Source of the DNA: DASQFQ01 sp963805525
GTDB lineage: Bacteria; Actinomycetota; Thermoleophilia; Solirubrobacterales; Solirubrobacteraceae
Reading direction: 5' to 3'
Length of the DNA: 64,000 nt
NCBI GenBank assembly: GCA_963805525.1
Contig: CAWDUT010000003.1
Location: 54,287-118,286, forward strand
Of the stretch, positions 18,800 through 28,509 are shown piece after piece. A program made the position numbers and the translations under genes. Position 1 is the stretch's first letter. Every line of letters begins with the position of its first letter. The notes beneath the pieces are model-generated. The model saw only the letters and a list, made by a program, of their open reading frames with translations. It had not been told where the DNA came from and made no database searches.

Positions 18800-19968
18800 C
18801 TCGTCAGGTACGCCTCGGCCACGAGCTGGTCGAAGGCGTGGACCGTGAGCTCGTTGTCGGTGTAGCGCCCGGCCACGTGGCCGCGCGAGCCGATGCCGCG
18901 CTGCACGAGCTCGCACACCTCCCAGTCCTGGCGGTTGACCATGTCCCAGAACTCGATCGCGTCGCTCGGGTCGAAGTCCGGCCGCGCGATCGTCTCGGGC
19001 TCGAAGAACCACTCGCACACGACCTCGGTGCGCCCGGCGCCCCGCGGCCACAGCGTGTGGACCATCACGTAGTCGGGGTGGAGGCTGACGAGCAGGTTGG
19101 GGAAGAGCGCGAAGTAGAGGACGTCGCGCTGCTCCTTCTCGGTGAGGCCCTTGATCGCGGGGCGGAGGCCGTGGCCGCCGTTGTTCGCCATCGTCTCGGC
19201 GCCGTCGTTGAGCGTCATCGAGCCGCCGCACCACGCGCCGGCGCCCTCGTACTCGTCGCCGCTCTCGTAGTGCGAGAGGCGGTTGAGCTCGGGGTGCACG
19301 CCGGGGCAGTGCAGGCACTCGGAGTAGTTCTCGACGATCGCCTTCCAGTTCGCCTCGACGTCGTAGGTGATCGCGCCGGCGCGCTCGAGCTCGCCGAGGC
19401 GGTAGTGCTCGAGGTGCGGCGTGAGGTCGCCGAGGTGGTCGTCGAGCGCGCCGTCGGTGCCGGACACGTCGGCGAACAGGAGGCCGTGGCGCTCCTCCAT
19501 GCGGACGCGGTGGAGGCCGGGCTCGCCGAAGTCCTGGATCTCCTCCGTGTGCGGCGCGGACTTGAGGCTGCCGTCGAAGCCGTAGCACCAGGCGTGGTAC
19601 GGGCACTGGAGGCGGCGCATCGTGCCCTCGGGCTCGGAGACGAGGCGGGCGCCGCGGTGGCGGCAGACGTTGAAGACGCCGTGGGCGCGGCCTTCGTCGT
19701 CGCCCATGAACAGCAGGCTCTCGCCGCCGATGTCGCGGGTGAAGAAGGCGCCGCGGGAGGCGAGCGGCTGCGCGTGGCCGACGCAGACCCAGCCGCCGAG
19801 GAAGAGGCGCTCGGCCTCCCAGTCGGCGACGTCCTCGTCGACGTAGGCGCGCGGGGGGAGCTGGGTGGCCTCGAGCAGCGGGCGGCGCGTCTCCGCCAGC
19901 TCGGCCTCGGTGAAGGGGCCCGGGGTGGCCTCGATTGACTCCCCGGGGCGGAGGAAGCGCGTGGTCAT
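18796..19968 (-). CDS. Rieske non-heme iron oxygenase, large subunit
   Basis: 390 residues from ATG 19968 (a TTG at 19986 is less likely). The Rieske [2Fe-2S] ligands are Cys102, His104, Cys122 and His125 (CRH and CPYH motifs). The mononuclear iron site is visible as ENYSECLHCPGVHPEL with His220 and His225. Such enzymes hydroxylate rings or oxidatively demethylate quaternary amines (the GbcA and CntA groups). The two TetR genes and the PotABCD-type importer downstream favour a cationic or quaternary substrate, but the substrate cannot be read from sequence. No reductase gene is adjacent. Divergent from the flavoprotein gene at 20036 with 67 bp between. Confidence 0.92.
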   Translation of the reverse strand: MTTRFLRPGESIEATPGPFTEAELAETRRPLLEATQLPPRAYVDEDVADWEAERLFLGGWVCVGHAQPLASRGAFFTRDIGGESLLFMGDDEGRAHGVFNVCRHRGARLVSEPEGTMRRLQCPYHAWCYGFDGSLKSAPHTEEIQDFGEPGLHRVRMEERHGLLFADVSGTDGALDDHLGDLTPHLEHYRLGELERAGAITYDVEANWKAIVENYSECLHCPGVHPELNRLSHYESGDEYEGAGAWCGGSMTLNDGAETMANNGGHGLRPAIKGLTEKEQRDVLYFALFPNLLVSLHPDYVMVHTLWPRGAGRTEVVCEWFFEPETIARPDFDPSDAIEFWDMVNRQDWEVCELVQRGIGSRGHVAGRYTDNELTVHAFDQLVAEAYLTR

Positions 19969-20035
19969 CGGCGCGCACCGTATCAAGACTTCGTGCGTTT
20001 GACTACATGGTCAGGATCACGTAGGTTGCCGCTCC

Positions 20036-21679
20036 ATGACGACCGACTACGACGCGATCGTCGTCGGCGGGGGGCACAACGGCCTCACCGCGGCGGCCTA
20101 CCTCGCGCGGGCCGGCCTGCGCACCTGCGTGGTCGAGCGCCGCGACATCCTCGGCGGAGCCTGCGTGACCGAGGAGGTATGGCCGGGGCATCGCGTCTCG
20201 CGCGCCTCCTATGTGGTGTCGCTGCTGCAGCCGAAGGTCGTCGCGGATCTGCGGCTGAAGGACTTCGGCTACGAGGTCCACCCGCTCGACCCGGCCTACG
20301 CGGCGATCGACGAGGAAGGGCGCGTCCTGTTCTTCCCGAACGACCAGCAGCAGGCGGTCGAGTCGCTCGCGCGCTTCTCGAAGAAGGACGCGGCGGCGCT
20401 CCCCGAGTTCGAGGCGCTGCTCGACCGCATGGCCTCCTTCCTGCGGCCGCTGATGCTCAAGCCGCCGCCCGCTCTGGGGTCGAAGCGCCCGGGCGACCTG
20501 TTCTCGCTGCTGCGCGAGGCGGGGCGCGCCGCCGGCCTCTCCAAGCGCGATATCCACGACTTCTACCGCGTCATGACGATGTCGGTCGGCGACCTGCTGG
20601 ACGACTGGTTCGAGAACGACCTCTACAAGGGCGCGACCGCGTCGACCGGCGTGGTCGGCGTGTGGGCGGGGCCGCGGACGCCGGGCACCGCGTACAACCT
20701 GCTGCACCACGCGCTGGGGGAGATCGACGGCGTAGCGGGGCTGTGGGGGCACGTCAAGGGCGGGATGGGCGCGATCTCGCAGGCGATCGCCCGCTCGGCG
20801 GAGTCGTCCGGCGCGGTGATCCGGACCGGCGCGGGCGTCAGCTCCATCGACGTCCGCGACGGGCGCGTGCTCGGCGTGACGCTGGAGTCGGGCGAGGAGC
20901 TTCGGGCAGGGGTGGTCGTCTCGGGCGCGCATCCGAAGACGACGGTGCTGGACCTGGCGGGGGCTGAGCACTTCCCGGAGGAGGTCGTGGAGGACCTGCG
21001 GCGCTACAAGACGCGCGGGGGCTCCGTGAAGGTCAACTGGGTGCTCTCCGAGCCGCCGCACTACGAGGGCGTGAGCGACGAGGACCGGCGCATGCTGCTG
21101 CGCTCGGGCGTGGCGTTCTGCCCGTCGATCGATTACCTCGAGCGCGCGTGGCAGGACGCGGTGCGCGGCCGGCCGTCGGAGGCGCCGTACCTCGAGGTCG
21201 AGGTACCGACGACGATCGACGACACCCTGACCGACGACGGCGCGACCGTGGTGACGATGTTCACCCAGTACGGGCCGTACAACGAGGAGGGCTGGCCGGA
21301 GGGCTCGCGCGAGCGCTACGGGCAGCAGTGCCTCGACACGCTGGGCGCGGTGGCGCCGAACGTGAAGGACACGGTCGTGCACTACGAGGTGCTCGCGCCG
21401 CCGGATCTCGAGCGGATCTTCGGGCTGCTCGGCGGCAACATCTTCCAGGGCGAGCAGGGCCTCGATCAGATGGCGTTCATGCGGCCGACGCCGGCGCTCG
21501 CGCAGTACGCGACGCCGGTCGACGGGCTGTACCTGTGCGGCGCCGGCACGCACCCGGGCGGCGGGGTCATGGCCGCCGGCGGGCACAACGCGGCCAAGCG
21601 GATCCTGAGCGACCAGCGCTGGAAGAAGCTGCGGCGGATGGTGCCGTCGCGCAACGGCCATGCGGAGGTCCCGGTGTGA
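20036..21679 (+). CDS. CrtI/PYROXD2-like FAD-dependent oxidoreductase
   Basis: 547 residues. The N-terminus has the dinucleotide-binding motif VVGGGHNGLTAAAYLARAG and the acidic VVERRDILGGAC. The C-terminus has DGLYLCGAGTHPGGGVMAAGGHNAA, the second FAD contact region. The family includes phytoene desaturases and the PYROXD2 group; there are no carotenoid genes nearby, so a desaturase or amine/alcohol oxidation role is more likely than pigment synthesis. It starts a four-gene run with acyl-CoA dehydrogenase, acyl-CoA ligase and a second flavoprotein of the same family. Confidence 0.9.
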   Translation: MTTDYDAIVVGGGHNGLTAAAYLARAGLRTCVVERRDILGGACVTEEVWPGHRVSRASYVVSLLQPKVVADLRLKDFGYEVHPLDPAYAAIDEEGRVLFFPNDQQQAVESLARFSKKDAAALPEFEALLDRMASFLRPLMLKPPPALGSKRPGDLFSLLREAGRAAGLSKRDIHDFYRVMTMSVGDLLDDWFENDLYKGATASTGVVGVWAGPRTPGTAYNLLHHALGEIDGVAGLWGHVKGGMGAISQAIARSAESSGAVIRTGAGVSSIDVRDGRVLGVTLESGEELRAGVVVSGAHPKTTVLDLAGAEHFPEEVVEDLRRYKTRGGSVKVNWVLSEPPHYEGVSDEDRRMLLRSGVAFCPSIDYLERAWQDAVRGRPSEAPYLEVEVPTTIDDTLTDDGATVVTMFTQYGPYNEEGWPEGSRERYGQQCLDTLGAVAPNVKDTVVHYEVLAPPDLERIFGLLGGNIFQGEQGLDQMAFMRPTPALAQYATPVDGLYLCGAGTHPGGGVMAAGGHNAAKRILSDQRWKKLRRMVPSRNGHAEVPV

Positions 21680-22845
21680 GCCTCACCGCCGACTCCACCG
21701 ACCTCACGCCCGCGCAGCTCGAGCTCCGGGCCCGCGCACGACGCTTCGTCGAGGAGGTCCTGTTCCCGCTCGAGGAGAAGGCCGAGCGCCGGGAGATCAC
21801 CGAGGACGACGTCGCGCGCATCCGCTCCGAGGCGATGGCCGCGGAGCTCCACGGCGGGCTGCACGCGCGCGAGCACGGCGGCCAGGGCTGGTCGAAGCTC
21901 GAGTGGGTGCTGGTCGAGGAGCAGCTCGGGCGCTCCACCAACGCGCTCTCGTGGCACATCCCGACCGCCTACAACGTGCTCGCCTCGGGCTCACCCGAGC
22001 AGATCGACCGCTGGCTGCGGCCGTCGCTGCGCGGCGAGGGCCACGACGCCTACGCGGTGACGGAGGAGCACGCGGGCTCGGACCCGTCGGGCATCAGGAC
22101 GACCGCGCGGCGGCGCGACGGCGGCTGGGTGATCGACGGCGAGAAGTGGTTCGTGACCTCGGGCGACATCGCGTCGGTCTACATCGTCGTGGCGAACGCG
22201 GCGGGCGGGGGGCCGACGCTGTTCCTGGTCGACGCGACGCTGCCGGGCATCGCGATCGTCGACGACCCGCCGTTCACGCACACCTATCCGCACGGGCACC
22301 CGACGATCCGCTTCTCCGGCGTCGAGGTGCGCGACGAGGACGTCATCGGCGGGGTCGGCGCCGGCGACGAGCTACAGCGCGCGTGGTTCACCGAGGAGCG
22401 GATCGGGATCGCGGCGCGCGGGGTGGGGGCGATGTGGCGGCTGCTCGACGAGGCGACCGCGTGGGCGCTGACGCGTGAGCAGGGCGGGCGCCGGATCATG
22501 GACTTCCAGGGCGTCTCGTTCCCGCTCGCCGACAGCGCCGCCGACGCTGCCGCGGGCCGGGCGCTGACGCTCGAGGTCGCGCGGCTGGCCGACGCGGGCG
22601 CCGACCCGAAGCTCGTGCACGCCAAGGCGTCGATGGCGAAGCTGTTCGTGAGCGAGGCCGCCTACCGCTGCGCCGACCGCGCGGTCCAGGTGTTCGGCGG
22701 CCGCGGGTACCTGCGGACCAACGTCGCCGAGCGCTTCCTGCGGGAGCTCCGCGTCGACCGCATCTGGGAGGGCACGAGCGAGATCCAGCGGCTGATCATC
22801 GCCCGCGCGCTCGAGCGGCGGGGCGTCGAGCGCACGCTCCACTGA
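21676..22845 (+). CDS. Acyl-CoA dehydrogenase
   Basis: 389 residues from GTG 21676 overlapping the previous stop. Acyl-CoA dehydrogenases oxidise acyl-CoA to enoyl-CoA with FAD, passing electrons to ETF. Visible are AYAVTEEHAGSDPSGI (the FAD/substrate segment), WVIDGEKWFVTSGDIA, FTEERIGIAARGVG, and the C-terminal QVFGGRGYL and IWEGTSEIQRL, which includes the catalytic Glu of WEGTSE. Length is normal. No ETF genes are in the window. Confidence 0.94.
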   Translation: MSLTADSTDLTPAQLELRARARRFVEEVLFPLEEKAERREITEDDVARIRSEAMAAELHGGLHAREHGGQGWSKLEWVLVEEQLGRSTNALSWHIPTAYNVLASGSPEQIDRWLRPSLRGEGHDAYAVTEEHAGSDPSGIRTTARRRDGGWVIDGEKWFVTSGDIASVYIVVANAAGGGPTLFLVDATLPGIAIVDDPPFTHTYPHGHPTIRFSGVEVRDEDVIGGVGAGDELQRAWFTEERIGIAARGVGAMWRLLDEATAWALTREQGGRRIMDFQGVSFPLADSAADAAAGRALTLEVARLADAGADPKLVHAKASMAKLFVSEAAYRCADRAVQVFGGRGYLRTNVAERFLRELRVDRIWEGTSEIQRLIIARALERRGVERTLH

Positions 22846-22850
22846 CGCCG

Positions 22851-24947
22851 GTGGACCTCTCCCGCCTGCTCCACCCACGCACGGTCGCGGTCGTGGGCGC
22901 GACCGACCACCGCGACAAGTACGGCTCGCAGACGCTCCTGAACCTCCGTACCGCCGGCTTCGGCGGCGAGGTCTGGGGCGTCAACCCGAACCGCGAGTCC
23001 GCCCACGGCTTCCCCTGCTTCCCGTCGCTGGCCGACCTCCCGTCGGCGCCCGACGCGGTCGTCATCGCCACCCCCGCCCCGACGGTCCCGGGCCTGGTCG
23101 AGGAGGCGGGCGTGATGGGATGCGGAGGCGCCGTCGTGTTCGCCGCCGGCTTCCGTGAGGGAGCGCGCGTCTCCGCGCCGGTCGCGGCTCCCTCCGCGGT
23201 GGCCACACTCGCCCCTCCGGCCGGGGCAACGCTCGAGGCCGAGTTGCGCGCCGCGGCCGTTCGCCACTCCTTGCCCGTCTGCGGTCCCAACTGCGACGGG
23301 CTCGTCGCGCTCCACTCCCGCGCCGCCCTCTGGGGGGATGCGCTGCAGCCGGTCGAGCCGGGGCACGTCGGGCTGATCTCGCAGAGCGGCAACCTCGTCG
23401 TCAACGCGCTCGCCACCCGCCGCGGGCTGCGCCTCCACACCGCGATCTCGTCCGGGAACGAGACGGTGGTCAGCACCGCCGCCTGGCTCGCCCAGCTCGC
23501 GACCGAGCCGGAGCTGCGGTCGGTCGCGCTCCTCGTCGAGGACGCGGGAGACGGGGCGGCGCTGTGCGAGGCGCTCGCCGCGTGCGCCGACGCGGGGATC
23601 GGCGTCGCGGTCCTGAAGGTCGGGGCCTCGGCGGTCGGCGCCGCCGCGGCCGCGGCCCACACCGGCGCGCTCGCCGGCGACCAGCGGGTGTTCCGCGCGC
23701 TCGCGCGCGAGGCGGGCGCGGCGTGGGCGGACGACGTCCACGACCTGCTCGAGCTCGCCAAGGCGCTCGCCGTCCGCGGCGCCCGCCCGCGCGGGCGCGG
23801 ACTCGGGATCCTCACGTGCTCGGGCGGCGACTCCGGGCTCGGCGCGGACGAGGCGGAGCGGCTCGGCCTCGAGCTCCCCGCGTTCGCGCCGGCCACCGCC
23901 GCCGCGCTCGAGGAGCGGCTCCCTGCGACGGCCACGATCGCCAACCCGCTCGACTACACCGCGGTCATCTGGGGCGACCGCGACTGGGAGCGCGACGTCG
24001 TCGCGCTCGTCGGCGACGACCCCAACGTCAACCACGTGCTCGTCTTCTACGACCACCCGCCGGGCCTCGACGGCGCGCTCGGCGAGAGCTGGCAGGCGGT
24101 CGAGGACGGCATCGCCGACGGCGCGGCCGCGAGCCCGGTCCCGGTGATGGTCGCCGCCACCCTCCCGGAGCTGCTCGACGACGCGGCCGCCGTCCGCTTC
24201 GCCGAGGCCGGAGTGCCCGCGGTCGCCGGCCTCCGCACCGGCCTCGCCTGCGCCGCCGCCCTCCAGGCCCCGCCACCCGACGCGGCCCGCCTCCGCGCGA
24301 TGGCCGCCGCCGCCAACTCTCAACCACCCTCAGGGGGTCTGACCCCTTCCGGTTGGCTCGCCGAGCACGAGGTCAAGGACCTCCTTCGCCCCACGGTGCC
24401 GGTGGTGGAGGGGCGCGTGGTGATTGAGGAGGACGACGCCGTCGACGCGCTCGGGGAGCTCGGCGGTCTCGTGGCGATCAAGGCGTCGCATCCCGAGATC
24501 CGGCACAAGGCCGCCGTCGGCGCCGTGCGCATCAACCTCGCGGCGGAGCCGGCCGTCCGCGCCGCGTTCCGCGACTTCAGCCCGCGTGGCGCGGTGCTCG
24601 TGGAGCGGATGGCCCGGCCCGGCGCTGAGCTGATCGTCTCGGTGCGGTGGGACGCGGTCGTGCCCGCGCTGGTGATCGGGCTCGGCGGCGGCTACGCCGA
24701 GGTGCTCGACGACGTCGCGATCGTCCCGCTCCCCGCCGACCCCGCGCGCGTCGAGCACGCCATCCGGCAGCTCAAGGGCGCCGCCCTGCTCGGCACGGCC
24801 GACCTGCCCGCCGCCGCCCGCCTCGCCTCCAGCCTCACCGAACTGCACGGCCTCGAGCTGATCGAGTGCAACCCCGTCCTGGTCCACAACGAAGGCGCGG
24901 TCGTCGTGGACGCCATCGCCGTTGCCAAGGAGAACGCCACCCCATGA
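22851..24947 (+). CDS. ADP-forming acyl-CoA synthetase (acetate-CoA ligase family)
   Basis: 698 residues, GTG start. Domain order is CoA-binding (HPRTVAVVGATDHRDKYG, residues 8-25), succinyl-CoA-ligase-like flavodoxin domains (VGLISQSGNLVVNALATRRG), and a C-terminal ATP-grasp domain (LVAIKASHPEIRHK and VGLGGGYAEVLDD-like segments). The HTGALAGDQRVF segment carries the conserved His region. These enzymes interconvert acyl-CoA, ADP and phosphate with acid, CoA and ATP. In this run it would activate or release an acid handled by the acyl-CoA dehydrogenase. Confidence 0.92.
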   Translation: MDLSRLLHPRTVAVVGATDHRDKYGSQTLLNLRTAGFGGEVWGVNPNRESAHGFPCFPSLADLPSAPDAVVIATPAPTVPGLVEEAGVMGCGGAVVFAAGFREGARVSAPVAAPSAVATLAPPAGATLEAELRAAAVRHSLPVCGPNCDGLVALHSRAALWGDALQPVEPGHVGLISQSGNLVVNALATRRGLRLHTAISSGNETVVSTAAWLAQLATEPELRSVALLVEDAGDGAALCEALAACADAGIGVAVLKVGASAVGAAAAAAHTGALAGDQRVFRALAREAGAAWADDVHDLLELAKALAVRGARPRGRGLGILTCSGGDSGLGADEAERLGLELPAFAPATAAALEERLPATATIANPLDYTAVIWGDRDWERDVVALVGDDPNVNHVLVFYDHPPGLDGALGESWQAVEDGIADGAAASPVPVMVAATLPELLDDAAAVRFAEAGVPAVAGLRTGLACAAALQAPPPDAARLRAMAAAANSQPPSGGLTPSGWLAEHEVKDLLRPTVPVVEGRVVIEEDDAVDALGELGGLVAIKASHPEIRHKAAVGAVRINLAAEPAVRAAFRDFSPRGAVLVERMARPGAELIVSVRWDAVVPALVIGLGGGYAEVLDDVAIVPLPADPARVEHAIRQLKGAALLGTADLPAAARLASSLTELHGLELIECNPVLVHNEGAVVVDAIAVAKENATP

Positions 24948-26539
24948 ACGCGATCGCAGAGCGGCTCGGCGAGGTCGGGCTCCCCGCGCCCACCAAGGAG
25001 CTCGCCGCCAAGCAGTGGGACGCGGTGATCGTCGGCGGCGGCCACAACGGCCTCACCGCCGCGGCCTACCTCGCCAAGGCCGGCCAGCAGGTCCTCGTGC
25101 TCGAGCGGCGCGAGCGCCTCGGCGGCGCGTGCACGCTCGAGCGCCCGTTCGAGAACCCCAAGTTCGTCGTCAGCCCCTGCGCCTACGTCGTCGGCCTGCT
25201 CGACGAGGTCGTGATCCAGGAGCTCCAGCTGAGGCAGCGCGGCCTCCAAGTCCACGTCGCCGACCCCAACCTCTGGGTCCCGTTCGAGGACGGCAGCTCG
25301 TTCGGCCAGTGGCTCGACGACGCCCGCACCCAGAAAGACCTCGACGACCTCAAGGTCAGCGCCGCCGACCAGAACGGCTACTGGGCCTACGAGCACCTCT
25401 TCGACGAGATTCGCAAGCGCCTGCGCACCGGCGAGCGCGACACCTGGATCGGCGAGTCCCCCTCACGCGCGGAGCTCGAGGAGCTCCTGCACGGCGAGCA
25501 GACGATGATCGACATCGTCTTCGAGGCCTCGATCGCGGAGGTGCTCGACGATCACTTCAAAGACCAGCGCCTCAAGGACGCCCTCTTCGGCCAGGGCATC
25601 ATCGGCGCCTGGGCCGGCCCGCACGACAAGGGCACCGCGAGCATCAAGCTCATGCACTACCAGGGCGATCTCGAGGGCGGCGGGCCGATCTGGGGCTACG
25701 TCCAGGGCGGCATGGGGATGATCAGCTTCGCGATCGCCGACGCCGCGCAGGAGGCCGGCGCCACGCTCGCCACCGGCGTCCCCGTCGCGCAGATCCTCCC
25801 CGACGAGGGCGTCGTGCTCGAGGACGGCACGACCATCCACGCCACGACCGTCGTCTGCAACGCCGACCCCAAGGTCGCGCTGCGACTGCTCGGCGACCAC
25901 GCGCCCACGGAGCTCCGCACCCGCCTGGAGGACTGGCAGCTCCGCAGCCCCGTGGTCAAGTTCAACGCCGCGCTCAACCGCCTCCCCAACTGGACCGCCG
26001 CGCCCGGCCAGGACTTCCCCGCCCGCGGCACGGTCGACGTCACCACCGGCCTCGACGCCGCCCAGGACGCCTTCCACCGCTGCGCCGGCGGAGAGGCGGC
26101 CGTCGGCTTCGGCGAGATCTACGTCCAGACCGTGCACGACCCGAGCCCCGCGCCCGCCGGCCACCACCTGCTCTCCGTCTTCGGCCAGTACGCGCCCTAC
26201 GAGTTCGACTGGGACAACCGCCGCCAGGAGGTCGCCAAGCAGTTCATCGACCTGATCTCGACCTACGCCCCCGACTTCCCCGACACGCTCGAGCACTACG
26301 AGGTCCTCGGGCCGCCGGACATCGAGCAGCGCATCGGCCTCACCGGCGGCAACATCTTCCAGGGCGAGACGATGCCCGACCAGATGTGGGAGCACCGCCT
26401 CCCGAGCCGCACCGCGCTCAAGAGCGTCTACCTGTGCGGCGCCGCCACGCACCCGGCGGGCAGCGTGATCGCGCTCAACGGCCGTAACGCGGCGATGGCG
26501 GTGCTGGAGGACGCGCGAGCGCACGCCACTGTTGTGTAA
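24944..26539 (+). CDS. CrtI/PYROXD2-like FAD-dependent oxidoreductase (second copy)
   Basis: 531 residues from ATG 24944, overlapping the ligase stop. The FAD motif is VIVGGGHNGLTAAAYLAKAG with VLERRERLGGAC. Near the C-terminus is TGGNIFQGETMPDQMWEHR and LCGAATHPAGSVIALNGRNAA. It is a paralogue of the gene at 20036, and the two bracket the dehydrogenase and ligase genes. Two divergent copies in one operon suggest two related oxidation steps or a heteromer. Confidence 0.9.
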   Translation: MNAIAERLGEVGLPAPTKELAAKQWDAVIVGGGHNGLTAAAYLAKAGQQVLVLERRERLGGACTLERPFENPKFVVSPCAYVVGLLDEVVIQELQLRQRGLQVHVADPNLWVPFEDGSSFGQWLDDARTQKDLDDLKVSAADQNGYWAYEHLFDEIRKRLRTGERDTWIGESPSRAELEELLHGEQTMIDIVFEASIAEVLDDHFKDQRLKDALFGQGIIGAWAGPHDKGTASIKLMHYQGDLEGGGPIWGYVQGGMGMISFAIADAAQEAGATLATGVPVAQILPDEGVVLEDGTTIHATTVVCNADPKVALRLLGDHAPTELRTRLEDWQLRSPVVKFNAALNRLPNWTAAPGQDFPARGTVDVTTGLDAAQDAFHRCAGGEAAVGFGEIYVQTVHDPSPAPAGHHLLSVFGQYAPYEFDWDNRRQEVAKQFIDLISTYAPDFPDTLEHYEVLGPPDIEQRIGLTGGNIFQGETMPDQMWEHRLPSRTALKSVYLCGAATHPAGSVIALNGRNAAMAVLEDARAHATVV

Positions 26540-26557
26540 AGCCCTAGCATTCGCGCG

Positions 26558-27943
26558 GTGAGGCGTCTGCTGCTCGGCGCGCTGCTGTTCCTGGCGCTGC
26601 CAACCGTCGCTGAGGCGAAACCGTTCAAGGTCGGCACGGGCCAGAACCCGGGGATCGCGATCGACGACGCCGGCACGATCTACGTCGGCTGGCAGGTGAA
26701 CGTGGGCGCGCCCGGCGATGCCGTCCAGTTCTGCATCGTCGCGCCGGAGCGGCGGAGCTGCGCCTCCCAGACCACGATCCCGTTCCCCGGCGAGGGCTAC
26801 AACCGCTCGCGCGTGTCCGTGCTGCTGCCCGCCCCCGGCGTCGTCTACGTGATCGAGCCGCGCATCCTCACCTCGATCGGCGACCGCACCTACCTCGCCC
26901 GCAGCAACGACGGCGGCCGCACCTTCGGCCCCGCGGTGGCGATCGCGCCCGTGGGCTACGAGCAGTCGGCGCTCGGCCCCAACGGCGCGATCGCGTTCTC
27001 CGCCGGCCCGACCACCCTGCGCGCCGGTCTGTTCTCCCCGACCGGCGGCAGCTTCCGCCAGCCCGGGAGCGCGCTCGGCCCGTATCTCGAGGGCACCTTC
27101 AACGACGTCGCGTCCAACGGCACGCAGACGCTCGCCGCCGGCTCCGACGCCGGCGTCACGCACGCCTTCCGCCTGCCGCCGGGCGGCAACCCCAACATCC
27201 CCGCCGCCTGGCAGCAGATCGACCCCGCGCGCGGCTACCGCGAGCCCGCGCTCGCCTCGCTGCCCGGCGCCTTCGCGGCCATGCTCGAGCCGGTCGCCAA
27301 CTTCGCCCAGCTCACGGTCCAGCGCCTCGAGCCCGCCGGATGGTCGCCGCCGGTGCCGATCGGCCCGGCGGTCAACAACTCCGAGTTCCGCCTCACGAGC
27401 AACGTCCGCGGCCGTCTGAGCGCCGCCGTCGACTACTCCGCCTACCACCTGCGCTACGCCACCTCGACCGACGGCGGCGTGCTGTGGTCCTCGCTCGTCG
27501 ACGTCGTCAACTGGGGCCGCGAGTACGTCGACGCGCTGCAGGTGGCGACCAACGCGACCGGCGCCGGCGCGGCGGTGACGTACCTCGAGTTCGCCAGCGA
27601 CAAGGCGGTCCGCGTCGCGCGCTTCTCGCCCAAGATGGCGCCCGTCGCGCGACGCAAGTTCCGCGGCGGCCGCGTCCAGCTCCGCAGCGTCTGCGACGAC
27701 CAGAAGCTCGCGCTCGTGGTCGAGGCCGCCCAGGGCAGCCGCCAGGTCAAGCCCGGCACGATCCTGCGCCGGGCGAGCTTCGCCCGCCGTACGAAGGGCG
27801 CCCGCCGCGTCTCCCGCCGGCCCTACCGCGCCCGCTACGTGCTGCGCCGCCGCCACGCGCGCATCCCGGTGCGCGTGGTCCCGCGGCGTGGCAAGGCCCG
27901 CACGCTGCGCCTCAGGGTGCGCGGCTGCCGCCGCACCTCCTGA
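26558..27943 (+). CDS. Secreted sialidase-like beta-propeller protein
   Basis: 461 residues, GTG start. A signal peptide (RRLLLGALLFLALPTVAEA) precedes a repeat-rich region with Asp-box-like motifs (SNDGGRTFG at about 113 and STDGGVLW at about 303) found in six-bladed sialidase propellers. The catalytic Arg triad of sialidases is not evident, so activity is doubtful. The last 60 residues are strongly Arg-rich (CRRTS at the end), perhaps for cell-wall binding. Its stop overlaps the start of pgsA. Confidence 0.65.
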   Translation: MRRLLLGALLFLALPTVAEAKPFKVGTGQNPGIAIDDAGTIYVGWQVNVGAPGDAVQFCIVAPERRSCASQTTIPFPGEGYNRSRVSVLLPAPGVVYVIEPRILTSIGDRTYLARSNDGGRTFGPAVAIAPVGYEQSALGPNGAIAFSAGPTTLRAGLFSPTGGSFRQPGSALGPYLEGTFNDVASNGTQTLAAGSDAGVTHAFRLPPGGNPNIPAAWQQIDPARGYREPALASLPGAFAAMLEPVANFAQLTVQRLEPAGWSPPVPIGPAVNNSEFRLTSNVRGRLSAAVDYSAYHLRYATSTDGGVLWSSLVDVVNWGREYVDALQVATNATGAGAAVTYLEFASDKAVRVARFSPKMAPVARRKFRGGRVQLRSVCDDQKLALVVEAAQGSRQVKPGTILRRASFARRTKGARRVSRRPYRARYVLRRRHARIPVRVVPRRGKARTLRLRVRGCRRTS

Positions 27944-28509
27944 TGCTGCCGCTCAACGCGGCGAACGTCCTCACGCTCGTTCGCATCTCGCTCATCCCGG
28001 TACTGGCCGCCCTGCTCCTCTCCACGCTGGCGGAGTCGGACCTGCTCGCCGCGATCGTGTTCGTGATCGCCTCCGCCACCGACGCGCTGGACGGCTGGCT
28101 CGCCCGCCGCCGCTCGGAGGTCACGCAGTTCGGCAAGCTGATGGACCCGCTCGCGGACAAGCTGCTGATCACGTCCGCCCTCGTCAGCCTCGTCGCGCTC
28201 TACCGGCTCGACGCCTGGGTCGCGATGGTGATCATCGCGCGCGAGTTCGCGGTCACCGGCCTGCGGATGCTGGCGATCGAGCAGGGCCAGGTCGTGTCCG
28301 CGAGCGTGTGGGGCAAGCTCAAGACCACGACGCAGGTCGCGATGGTGCTGGCGCTGATCTGGGTCGACCGGCCGGCGGCCTGGGTCGACATCCTCGTCTA
28401 CGTCACGGTCGCGGTGACCGTGCTGTCCGGCGCCGACTACTTCTACCGGCTGCGCGGGGTGCTCTCGCCCGAGCCGGCGCCGTCGAGCCACTCGCGCATC
28501 GAGACGTGA
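27943..28509 (+). CDS. pgsA: CDP-diacylglycerol-glycerol-3-phosphate 3-phosphatidyltransferase
   Basis: 188 residues from ATG 27943 (overlap with the previous stop). This membrane enzyme makes phosphatidylglycerol phosphate. The CDP-alcohol phosphotransferase motif is complete: DALDGWLARRR then TQFGKLMDPLADK. Several hydrophobic helices and the N-terminal NAANVLTLVRISLIP are typical. The 3' end overlaps the convergent folE2 gene by 67 bp, an unusually deep overlap in two frames. Confidence 0.94.
   Translation: MLPLNAANVLTLVRISLIPVLAALLLSTLAESDLLAAIVFVIASATDALDGWLARRRSEVTQFGKLMDPLADKLLITSALVSLVALYRLDAWVAMVIIAREFAVTGLRMLAIEQGQVVSASVWGKLKTTTQVAMVLALIWVDRPAAWVDILVYVTVAVTVLSGADYFYRLRGVLSPEPAPSSHSRIET

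Noticed and set aside
20036..26539. Carotenoid biosynthesis cluster
   Set aside because: Two CrtI-like proteins are present, but no phytoene synthase, cyclase or prenyltransferase gene lies nearby, and the partners are acyl-CoA enzymes.
25463..27856. 797-codon reverse-strand open frame
   Set aside because: It spans parts of two well-supported forward genes and has no recognisable domain; same compositional artefact.
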